Source: CAYQOX01 sp964419335 (GTDB lineage Bacteria; Hinthialibacterota; Hinthialibacteria; Hinthialibacterales; Hinthialibacteraceae). From it: a DNA stretch of 49,737 nucleotides. Shown in pieces: positions 24,292 to 32,350 of the stretch; the first letter of the stretch is position 1, and each line of letters opens with the position of its first letter. The notes beneath the pieces are model-generated. The model did not search any database. It was not told where the DNA came from and saw only the letters and a list, made by a program, of their open reading frames with translations. The position numbers and the translations under genes are program-made. The stretch lies in assembly GCA_964419335.1 (NCBI GenBank), contig CAYQOX010000035.1:1-49737 (forward strand), in the 5' to 3' direction.

Positions 24292-26205
24292 GTGAGAAAA
24301 GAAAAGAACAAGCAAGGTTGGACAATGCATTGGATGTTGATTGCGTTTTTTGTGTTGCTGGGACCAACGTGTTACTGTCAAGATGTACTCTTTTTTGATG
24401 ATTTCAGCGGTGATTTATCCAACTGGCAGGAACTCGGAAATTCAGGCTCTCCTGAAATTATGGATGGGGAATTGGTGTTGGAATGGGGATACGCTCCCAA
24501 TTGGTTGGTCACCCAAGAGACATTCAATTTCGGAAGCGAGGCGATTCGTTTCGATTTCACCTTTGTGGGAGGTGGATACCAGGCGACGTATAATTACAAG
24601 CAAAATTATATACGTCCCGTGTTTGGCGCCAATGACCCTGGAGAAGAAGGCGCGATTCGTTCTGCATTCAGCGCAGATTTTTTTGAATTGGAACGCCGCG
24701 TCGCTAATGAAGAGGGAGAGATGGGCTGGGACTCAATCCCTTCGGCTGATGAAGAAGAGGCGCAGTCCATTGAGCCGGGTGATCGCATCCGATTTGAGAT
24801 TGCGCCTTCGGCTCAAGAAGGCGAACTGTTCGTCAATGGGGCGAGTTTTCTCAAGTTTATGACCGAGCCGGTTATGGAAGGCGGTTTTGGCTTTCGAGTG
24901 GTGACCGAGACGCGCGACATTATCATTGATGATGTTTTCATTCGCCAAGTCGATGAAACCGGAGATGAAACCGTGGTACTGGAAGATGATTTTGAGCGCG
25001 ATGAAGTCGGCGAGAATTGGGTCAATGAAACCTTGGCCGAAGACAGTAGCCCGGGAGCATTAAGCGCAACCATCCAAGAGGGACAGCTCTATCTAGACAA
25101 CGACGGCTCGGGCGATGCGTGGCTGCGTACAGCAGAACCCTTGGAATTGGAAGGAAAAACCACCATCTTTGAATATACCTTCGTGGATTTTATGGAAGGC
25201 TCGGAGCGTCTCCCTGCTTCCTTGCTGGGGACAAAACCTTACGAAGCGGGAAGCACCAGCGGGGTGATTTTGGTGGATAATGGTTCCAATTTTAATTACG
25301 GTATGGTTGATGGGGGATGGTCAGCCGGCCAGGCTTCTACGTTAGGCGGCAATCGTCAGGGAATGCGTTTTCAAATTGTGATTGACGAGGGCGGTCAATC
25401 GGGAACCGTCTACCGGGATGGAGTGGAAGGTTTGAACTTTATTAATATCGGTCCTCCACTCTCAGGCGGTATTGCTTTTCGAACGATTGTTGACCGGGAT
25501 GCCGTCATTGATGATATACGGATCTACACGATTGAAGAGGACGGTTCAGAAACCACAATTTTTGAAGATGATTTCAATCGGGATGAACTCGGCGATGATT
25601 GGGCCAGCGAATCCATTACTCCCGATGTCCCTCCTGGAGCACAATGGGCCTTGCTCGAAGACCGTGATGAGGATGGCGATAATGAATTGTTCCTTGATCA
25701 CGATTCGACCGATGATGATGCCTGGTGCCGTTTGAAAAAAGAGTTGCCTTTCGGAGAAGGAAAACCGGTGGTCATAGAAGGGACCTTTGTGAGTTTCGTT
25801 GATTATGCCTCCGTCGCCATCGGAACAGAAGAATGGGTCGCCAACGAAACGGTTGGACCGATCTTGCTCGATAATCTCAACGAGCCTTGGGTCATGGATA
25901 CGTTGGGAGGCAATGTATGGGTACGGCCGGGTCCGATTAGTGGTTCCACCCTTTCCTTTATCGTTAACTCAGACGGCCGCAGCGGTTCCTTTTTGGTCAA
26001 TGATGTGGTCGTACGAGAATGGGAGTTTGCCGAAGGGGAAGAGCCAGTCCTCCCCGGCCACGTTGGATTTGATGATCCATTCAGTGAACCTCAAGTGAAT
26101 ACTTCACCACCGGCTGAGCCTGATACTCCCGCGAAGGTACGTTACGATGATTTTCGCGTAACTCAACTTGAAACAACAGCCATTCAACATTGGATGATTC
26201 ATTAA
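24292..26205 (+). CDS. Secreted protein with three tandem beta-sandwich repeats
   Basis: A 637-aa exported protein with a signal sequence near 10-29. Three homologous units of about 195 residues begin at VLFFDDFSGDLSNW (about 31), VLEDDFERDEVGENW (about 229) and IFEDDFNRDELGDDW (about 421). Each contains a PV.LEW/Y..TF.DF-type strand and ends in IIDDVFIR, VIDDIRIY or RYDDFRV. This pattern matches concanavalin-like glycan-binding or DUF1080-related sandwiches. The chain is very acidic. The GTG start is 8 nt after a perfect AAGGAGG. No catalytic motif is recognised. It heads the glycan gene run and is likely a surface or periplasmic glycan-binding protein. Confidence 0.8.
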   Translation: MRKEKNKQGWTMHWMLIAFFVLLGPTCYCQDVLFFDDFSGDLSNWQELGNSGSPEIMDGELVLEWGYAPNWLVTQETFNFGSEAIRFDFTFVGGGYQATYNYKQNYIRPVFGANDPGEEGAIRSAFSADFFELERRVANEEGEMGWDSIPSADEEEAQSIEPGDRIRFEIAPSAQEGELFVNGASFLKFMTEPVMEGGFGFRVVTETRDIIIDDVFIRQVDETGDETVVLEDDFERDEVGENWVNETLAEDSSPGALSATIQEGQLYLDNDGSGDAWLRTAEPLELEGKTTIFEYTFVDFMEGSERLPASLLGTKPYEAGSTSGVILVDNGSNFNYGMVDGGWSAGQASTLGGNRQGMRFQIVIDEGGQSGTVYRDGVEGLNFINIGPPLSGGIAFRTIVDRDAVIDDIRIYTIEEDGSETTIFEDDFNRDELGDDWASESITPDVPPGAQWALLEDRDEDGDNELFLDHDSTDDDAWCRLKKELPFGEGKPVVIEGTFVSFVDYASVAIGTEEWVANETVGPILLDNLNEPWVMDTLGGNVWVRPGPISGSTLSFIVNSDGRSGSFLVNDVVVREWEFAEGEEPVLPGHVGFDDPFSEPQVNTSPPAEPDTPAKVRYDDFRVTQLETTAIQHWMIH

Positions 26206-26219
26206 GGAAAATCGCAAGC

Positions 26220-26251
26220 GAGGGGAGAATGGCTGATAGCCTTCTCCCCTC
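26220..26251 (+). other. Long intergenic hairpin, attenuator or mRNA-processing candidate
   Basis: GAGGGGAGAA pairs with TTCTCCCCTC, with an inner GGCT-GAT-AGCC stem and a single bulged T, giving about 14 bp. It starts 15 nt after the stop codon. Only TTCC follows, with no T-tract, so it is not a classical terminator. It may stabilise the upstream mRNA or cause partial termination before the pseudopilin gene. Confidence 0.5.
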
Positions 26252-26277
26252 TTCCAAATAATTGTATGAGGTGAAGA

Positions 26278-26871
26278 ATGACGAGAGAAAGAAGTGCTTT
26301 CACATTGATTGAATTGCTTATTGTCGTAGCCATTATTGGAATTCTGGCCGCGATTGCGGTGCCGAATTTTTTGAACGCTCAAACCCGTGCCCAGTTAGCC
26401 CAGGTGGAATCGAATTTCAAAGCCTTATCGACAGCGTTTGAGATGTATCGGGTGGATTACGGAGAGTATGCCTTGCATGATCCCGCTCATCAATACAATG
26501 TAATGAATAATGGCTTAACGACCCCTGTCCCTTATATTGCGAAGATCCCCACTGATATTTTCCAAACCGCAAAAATGGCAGAAACCACTTCGTTAGCCGC
26601 CAATGCGAATATGGAAATGCATCCTGAGCCTTTTTATGCTCCCGCGTATGGGGCTCCCCCTATGGATGACGTACCAGCCAAAGGCAGCAGCGGCGATTTA
26701 ACCTTGCGCTTTCAACAGGATCCCGAGCAATTTGAGAAAGCCCGTTCGATGTGGCCTCGTGGACGATATGTGGTGAGTGTGGGACCTGACAATGTACATA
26801 ATTATCCCGGGGTTTATAGTGTGACCAATGGATTACGCAGCAGCGGGGATATTATCCGAGTGATTCCATAA
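26278..26871 (+). CDS. Type II secretion/type IV pilin-like pseudopilin
   Basis: A 197-aa prepilin. The N-terminal class III signal RSAFTLIELLIVVAIIGILAA has the conserved Glu5 and hydrophobic helix. The residue before the cut site is Ala instead of the usual Gly. After the helix come FLNAQTRAQ and a soluble domain with YRVDYGEYAL and the C-terminal GRYVVSVGPDNVHN, typical of major pseudopilins (GspG-like) that are abundant in Lentisphaerae and Hydrogenedentes-type genomes. GAGGTG precedes the ATG. No secretion ATPase, secretin or prepilin peptidase is nearby, so assembly must use machinery elsewhere. It lies between the three-repeat protein and a GH106-like enzyme, suggesting a glycan-linked surface function. 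Confidence 0.9.
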   Translation: MTRERSAFTLIELLIVVAIIGILAAIAVPNFLNAQTRAQLAQVESNFKALSTAFEMYRVDYGEYALHDPAHQYNVMNNGLTTPVPYIAKIPTDIFQTAKMAETTSLAANANMEMHPEPFYAPAYGAPPMDDVPAKGSSGDLTLRFQQDPEQFEKARSMWPRGRYVVSVGPDNVHNYPGVYSVTNGLRSSGDIIRVIP

Positions 26872-26922
26872 ACCGTGCCCTAATTTGTTTGTGTATTTTG
26901 AAGAAAGGAAAATCTCAATTCA

Positions 26923-29652
26923 ATGAAAAGACAAATGAAATTATTCGGTATTGCCCACCTCTTGGGCATTTACTTTTTTTGTTTTTCCTGCTCCTTTGGG
27001 GCTGCCGGCACTCCTGATAGTCAATCATCACAACAATCCTATCAGCATTTAAAGGAACATTTCCTCGACCTTCCTTTAGAGGAAAAACAAACGGGTCCCT
27101 TATATTGGATCCAAGAAGAAGGAAATACAGCGGAAAAGGATATTGCTTATGTCAATATTATGATAGAAGGAGGCAATGGCCATTGCACGATCGAATCTCG
27201 GATTTATGAGAAATGGCTGCAACCTTCCTGGTTTGACATTGTGGATCTGATTCTCAATGAAATGAAGAAAAAAGGCGCCAAGGCTTATATATTTGATGAG
27301 GCTTGGTTTCCCAGTTTTGATGTCGATGGTCAAGTCCCTAAAGAACATCGAACCAAATTACTGCAATGCTCGGCTGTGGAGCTAAGCGGACCCGAACACT
27401 ACACAGATTCAGGACATGAAGGTAAACGCTACATCAAAACCATCGCGGGGAAAGTCAAGGATGATACAATTGATGCATCGAGTTTCGTTGATCTTACTCC
27501 CTATATTGATCATGGTGATGTTCAATGGAACGTACCTGAGGGGACATGGAAAGTCATGAAATTCACCTGGGAGTACAACACCCGGTGGGGAAAGACGCAT
27601 CTTTTAGATTTAGCCAGTCAGGATGCCGCGGATTGGTTTGTGGAGACTGTAGTCAAACCGCACTATGAAAAGACTAGCGCGCCGGATGCGATCGCCGGCT
27701 TTTTTTATGATGAACCGGAATTTTATGGCCAATGGGGAAAAGGGATGGAAGAAGATACACCTCATTGGAAAGAAATGTTAGTTCATCGTTTTTTCACCCT
27801 AAGCGGCGAAGCGCACAAAAAAGCCCAATACACTTACATGAAGACCTTAGCCGACAGAATTGGCCGAGTGGGGTATGGTACTTACCGGGACTATGTGCGT
27901 TCACAGGATGGAAAGCTGATCGGCCACTTTTGGGAGCATAATCATCCACTGACGTGGGGACACGGTCCCATCGATATCATGGAAGTGCAGAAATATTCCG
28001 ATATGGGCGGGATTGATTATGTGGCCCCGGGCACAGCCGCCCCAGTTTTGCGGTCAAAAGAAAAAGGCATCTTACATCACATGGCCAGGTTAGGGGCTTC
28101 GATATCGATAACCAATGATATGGATCAACATTTATCCATGAATGAATGCTTTGCCGGGTACGAACTGGGGAATTATTCCTTTATAAAATGGAGTAGTGAT
28201 TTAAGCACTCTTCAGGGTTCGCAAGTATTAATCCCTCATTCTTTCAACCCGGGGAATTATGATGAAGGAGATTGGCCGCCTTACTTTTATCGAAGTGGAA
28301 CCGAACCTAGTTGGCCCTTGTATAAAATATGGGCGGAACGACAAAATCGTCTCGCGTATATGATGCAAGGCAATGATGACGATAATTACCGCATCGCTCC
28401 CGTCGCGGTGATCTGGGGTGGGTTAGCGAGCCATGTAGGAAACTATACGTTGCCGTACAATCTCCTTAGTGCTTTTGAATCCGCCAATTTTGATCCACTC
28501 CTAATCACTTCAAGCCGATTTGAATCCGACGCAGTGATCAATGGCGAAGAGAAAGCGATTGATTTATATCATTCATCGTTTAAGATCCTTGCTCTCCCTT
28601 CGTCTGAGTATATCCCGAATGCAGTGTTAGAAAAAGCAAAAAAATTTTATGACCATGGAGGGATTATTATTGCATGGGGGACCGTCCCTTCAAAATCAGC
28701 CACGTTTGAGGCTTCCAATGAAGATGTACAAAGCAATATTCGCTATTTGTTTGGCGATTTAACTCCCTCAGAAAGTACAAAACCAATAAAAACCAATGAG
28801 GCCGGTGGAAAAACTTATTATGTAAGTTCTGAAAATCAGCTAGACCACTTGACATCACACGTTAAGAAAAGTTTGGAAAACTGCGGGGTTCATTCAACCT
28901 TTCATGTTTTATCTGGAATCGAGGAGGATGAGGAATGGCTGCTTTATCAGCATCGAAAGAGAGGTGGGATGGATGTGTTTATGGTATGGAATGGAAATGA
29001 GGAAGAAAGAAATATCACGGTTCGATTGACTGCTTCTGGCACTCCAGAGTTATGGCATCCCACTAGCACCTTAATAACAAAAGCGATCTATGAACGCGTT
29101 GCTTCCAATCAGGTTGATGTTACCTTCCATTTAAATCCAGAAGAAAGCGTGCTGGTGGTCTTTCGTCCGACGTCTTCCAGTACCTCAGTAACACAAACGA
29201 ACGTGGATGAGGTTTTGGATATACAAGGAAGTGGTGAAAAAAGTGTCGTTGATGTTTGTGTATCTGAAAATAAAGATTATACCATTCAATTGCATGACGG
29301 ATCGCATTATTATCAGAAAAGCTTCAATGTAAGCGGTATACCTTCCCAATTACCGATCACGGATGGTAAGGTAGATATTAGCTCTGATTATCTTAATGAT
29401 GAATATAAGCTTTACGTTGATGTGGGCAGTGCAGAGAGTGCCCGTGTGAGTGTAAATCAAGACTATGTCCCCTTGCAAGGGAATGAAGGACTCGCAGGCG
29501 GTGTCATTTTTTCAACAAAACGAGTGGATATTTCTTCAAAGGTTAAAGCGGGTGAGAATCGAATCCAGATCCAACCTCAAGATCCCGGGGATGCGAGTGT
29601 GCGTGTCTATAAAAAGATGAAAGTATCTGGCTTTACCAAAATAACAAAATAG
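26923..29652 (+). CDS. Secreted glycoside hydrolase, GH106-like (putative alpha-L-rhamnosidase)
   Basis: A 909-aa exported protein with a signal sequence ending around 26-28. The N-terminal barrel has AYIFDEAWFPSFDVDG (121-136), LTPYIDHGDVQWNVPEGTWKVMKFTWEYN and the candidate acid motif FYDEPEFYGQWG (261-272). IDYVAPGTAAP and the later KILALPSSEYIPN/GGIIIAWGTVPS resemble GH106-type rhamnosidases and related large hydrolases. The C-terminal third is beta-rich. Similarity is weaker than for the two downstream paralogues, so family membership is tentative. The next gene is RhaT, 13 nt away, which supports release of L-rhamnose outside the cell. AAAGGAAAA lies before the ATG. Confidence 0.72.
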   Translation: MKRQMKLFGIAHLLGIYFFCFSCSFGAAGTPDSQSSQQSYQHLKEHFLDLPLEEKQTGPLYWIQEEGNTAEKDIAYVNIMIEGGNGHCTIESRIYEKWLQPSWFDIVDLILNEMKKKGAKAYIFDEAWFPSFDVDGQVPKEHRTKLLQCSAVELSGPEHYTDSGHEGKRYIKTIAGKVKDDTIDASSFVDLTPYIDHGDVQWNVPEGTWKVMKFTWEYNTRWGKTHLLDLASQDAADWFVETVVKPHYEKTSAPDAIAGFFYDEPEFYGQWGKGMEEDTPHWKEMLVHRFFTLSGEAHKKAQYTYMKTLADRIGRVGYGTYRDYVRSQDGKLIGHFWEHNHPLTWGHGPIDIMEVQKYSDMGGIDYVAPGTAAPVLRSKEKGILHHMARLGASISITNDMDQHLSMNECFAGYELGNYSFIKWSSDLSTLQGSQVLIPHSFNPGNYDEGDWPPYFYRSGTEPSWPLYKIWAERQNRLAYMMQGNDDDNYRIAPVAVIWGGLASHVGNYTLPYNLLSAFESANFDPLLITSSRFESDAVINGEEKAIDLYHSSFKILALPSSEYIPNAVLEKAKKFYDHGGIIIAWGTVPSKSATFEASNEDVQSNIRYLFGDLTPSESTKPIKTNEAGGKTYYVSSENQLDHLTSHVKKSLENCGVHSTFHVLSGIEEDEEWLLYQHRKRGGMDVFMVWNGNEEERNITVRLTASGTPELWHPTSTLITKAIYERVASNQVDVTFHLNPEESVLVVFRPTSSSTSVTQTNVDEVLDIQGSGEKSVVDVCVSENKDYTIQLHDGSHYYQKSFNVSGIPSQLPITDGKVDISSDYLNDEYKLYVDVGSAESARVSVNQDYVPLQGNEGLAGGVIFSTKRVDISSKVKAGENRIQIQPQDPGDASVRVYKKMKVSGFTKITK

Positions 29653-29665
29653 ATAGGCGACCTCT

Positions 29666-30718
29666 ATGTTAGATCAAGTCAATCCATTTGCGGGTGTTTG
29701 TTTACATGCCTTAGGCGGTCTGGCCGCCGCGAGTTTTTATATCCCGTTCAAGCAGGTGCGTGGATGGAAGTGGGAAAGTTATTGGTTGGTTGGCGGCGTG
29801 TTTAGTTGGATCGTCGCCCCATGGCTGGCGGCTGCGATCACCTCGCCCAACCTATGGACGACGCTCACAGGTTCCCCGCTATCCGCGCTTCTCTGGAGTT
29901 ATCTCTTTGGCATCCTATGGGGAATTGGGGGATTAACCTTCGGGCTTTCTATGCGTTTTTTAGGGATGTCCCTGGGTTACGCTCTTGCGTTGGGATGTTG
30001 TGCCGTTTTTGGAACCATAATCCCTCCGATATTTCAGCAGCAATTTTTAGAGTTATTCGAAGTGCTCTCAGGGCAAGTGACCATGCTCGGCATCTTCGTT
30101 TGTGTTCTTGGAATCGCCCTGTGCGGTTGGGCGGGAATACGGAAAGAACGAGAAGTCTCGGATGCCGAGAAGCAATTGACGATTGCAGAATTCGATCTTG
30201 TCAAAGGCATATGGGTAGCCTTATTCGCGGGCATCATGAGTGCCTGTATGGCGTTCGGAATTGCAGCCGGAAAACCCATTGCTCAGCAAGCCATGGCGAA
30301 TGGGACTCCAAATTTATGGCAAAACACCCCGGTCTTTATTGTTATTCTTAGTGGCGGGTTCACGACGAATCTCATTTGGTGTGTGATCCTGAATATAAAA
30401 AACCGCTCGTCTAGCGATTATTTTACAGCTCCCCCTGGATGGTTATTGTTGAATTATATCTTTGCCGCCAGTGCAGGTGTCATATGGTATTTTCAGTTTC
30501 TCTTTTATGGCATGGGGACAACTCAAATGGGAAAATATGACTTTTCCAGTTGGACTCTACACATGGCTTTTATCATCATCTTTTCAAACTTATGGGGGTG
30601 GTTTTTCCATGAATGGAAAAGTGTATATCCGCCCACCAAGCGGTTTGTGTGGTCAGGGATCACGACCCTGATCCTCTCAACCATCATTGTTGGTCTTGGT
30701 AATTATTTGGCCTCTTAA
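29666..30718 (+). CDS. rhaT: L-rhamnose-proton symporter RhaT
   Basis: An inner-membrane drug/metabolite-superfamily transporter that imports L-rhamnose with a proton. The 350-aa length and about ten membrane helices fit RhaT (E. coli 344 aa). Recognisable segments are GVCLHALGGLAAASFYIPFKQVRGWKWESYWLVGG in register, LWGIGGLTFGLSMRFLGMSLGYALALG, the cytoplasmic charged loop about 150-175, and GTTQMGKYDFSSWTLHMAF. The gap of 13 nt from the GH106-like gene and 47 nt to the isomerase-like gene indicate an operon. It is the best functional marker in the locus and ties it to rhamnose. Confidence 0.93.
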   Translation: MLDQVNPFAGVCLHALGGLAAASFYIPFKQVRGWKWESYWLVGGVFSWIVAPWLAAAITSPNLWTTLTGSPLSALLWSYLFGILWGIGGLTFGLSMRFLGMSLGYALALGCCAVFGTIIPPIFQQQFLELFEVLSGQVTMLGIFVCVLGIALCGWAGIRKEREVSDAEKQLTIAEFDLVKGIWVALFAGIMSACMAFGIAAGKPIAQQAMANGTPNLWQNTPVFIVILSGGFTTNLIWCVILNIKNRSSSDYFTAPPGWLLLNYIFAASAGVIWYFQFLFYGMGTTQMGKYDFSSWTLHMAFIIIFSNLWGWFFHEWKSVYPPTKRFVWSGITTLILSTIIVGLGNYLAS

Positions 30719-30765
30719 ATCATATATTGAATTCATCGCCAAAAGGAGAAGGAACACAATTAATT

Positions 30766-32274
30766 ATGAAACCATTTGAATCCATCAAAAAACCGAAGTC
30801 AGCTCGCATTGGACTATTCTCCATTGGTCACCCGCATTACTGGGATCAATTTGAAGGGTTGCATGACCGTCTTGTCGGTTATGGAAAATTTATCGAAGGA
30901 GAACTACGTCGTGGGTGTGAAGTGTACAATGCAGGAATGATCGACAAAGAAGAAAAAGCCCGTAACGCGGGAGAATGGTTTCGGCAGAATAATGTGGATC
31001 TTATATTTTGTCATGTCGCCACTTATGCAATGAGCGCCTCCCACCTCGCGATTGCGCAAATCTCGCAATGCCCGATTGTCGTCCTCAATCTGCAGCCCTG
31101 TGAACAAGTCAACTACGAAAAAACCACCACGGGTGAATGGCTTGCTCATTGCGTGGGATGTGCGGTGCCTGAAATTGCGAATGCTTATGAACGCGCGGGG
31201 ATTCCCTTTCGTGTTATCAGCGGTTTGTTGGGGTTGAAAGAAACACCTTCCATTTCCATGACGGATGAGGTTACTTCCAACCACCCGGAAGCGATCAAGG
31301 CATGGAAAGAAATTAACGAATGGGTACGCGCAGTGGAAGTCGCGCGTACATTACGCCATGGACGCATGGGTTTTCTGGGTCATACCTATCCCGGCATGTT
31401 GGATATGTACAGCGACTTTACCATGGTTCAAGCCCAGACGGGAATGTATGTAGAAATATTGGAAATGTGTGATTTGATGCGCATTTTACCTACCGTTACC
31501 GAAAAAGAAAAGCAAAAGAAACTTGAAGAAGTGCATGAGATGTTCGTTCTCAGTGAAGATTCCCCGGCTGATCCATTGGCACAAAAACCGAGGGAAGAAC
31601 AACTGGATTGGTCCTGTACGGTGGCGGTTGCCCAAGAAAAAATGGTCCGTGAATTCGACCTGGATGCTTTGACCTATTACTATCGAGGCGACGAGGGGAA
31701 TGAGTATGAGCGTCTGCAGGAAGCCTTTATCTTGGGGCATTCTCTCCTCACAGCACAGGGGATTCCCTGTTCAGGAGAAGGGGATATGAAAACCGCCTTA
31801 GCGATGAAAATCGCCGATATTCTTGGCGTTGGGGGAAGCTATAGCGAGGTTGTGACCTGTGACTATAAAGAAGGAACGATTTTGTTAGGACATGACGGTC
31901 CCTTCCATCTCGGGATCGCAGATCAAAAGCCCATTCTGCGGGGAATGGGTCTCTACCATGGAAAATGGGGCAGCGGGGTCTCGGTCGAGGCGCGAGTGCG
32001 CAAAGGCCCCGTGACGATTCAGAACATGACCCAAACCCGGGAGGGACGACTCAAGGCAATCGTCAATCAAGGGGAAGCGACGGAGGGGCCTATCCTGCGT
32101 ATTGGGAATACGATGACGCAGGTGCGATTTCCCTTGCCGGTGAGTGAATTTATGAATCGTTGGTTTTCGTTGGCACCAACGCATCATTGCGCTATGTCGG
32201 TTGGCCACAACGCCGGGGTCATTCAAAAAGTGGCCGACTTAATGGACTGGCCATGTGAGTCTGTATGTTTGTAA
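30766..32274 (+). CDS. L-arabinose/L-fucose isomerase-family protein
   Basis: A 502-aa cytoplasmic aldose-ketose isomerase type. The C-terminal half has the metal and substrate region: YYYRGDEGNEYER (304-316), GIPCSGEGDMKTALAM with Glu338, LLGHDGPFH with His376 and His381, and APTHHCAMSVGHNAG near the end. These correspond to the two Glu and two His Mn2+ ligands of AraA/FucI-like enzymes. A TTG upstream at 30727 would add 13 residues, but GGAGAAGG lies before the ATG at 30766, where the fold begins. Located directly after rhaT and with no RhaA in the window, it may serve as the rhamnose (or fucose/arabinose) isomerase. That substrate is inferred. Confidence 0.85.
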   Translation: MKPFESIKKPKSARIGLFSIGHPHYWDQFEGLHDRLVGYGKFIEGELRRGCEVYNAGMIDKEEKARNAGEWFRQNNVDLIFCHVATYAMSASHLAIAQISQCPIVVLNLQPCEQVNYEKTTTGEWLAHCVGCAVPEIANAYERAGIPFRVISGLLGLKETPSISMTDEVTSNHPEAIKAWKEINEWVRAVEVARTLRHGRMGFLGHTYPGMLDMYSDFTMVQAQTGMYVEILEMCDLMRILPTVTEKEKQKKLEEVHEMFVLSEDSPADPLAQKPREEQLDWSCTVAVAQEKMVREFDLDALTYYYRGDEGNEYERLQEAFILGHSLLTAQGIPCSGEGDMKTALAMKIADILGVGGSYSEVVTCDYKEGTILLGHDGPFHLGIADQKPILRGMGLYHGKWGSGVSVEARVRKGPVTIQNMTQTREGRLKAIVNQGEATEGPILRIGNTMTQVRFPLPVSEFMNRWFSLAPTHHCAMSVGHNAGVIQKVADLMDWPCESVCL

Positions 32275-32350
32275 ATCGTGGCGAACAATTAATCATAAAT
32301 TAGGCATAAAGGTTCATCTGTTTTTATTAAAATTAAGGAGGAAAGTAACC

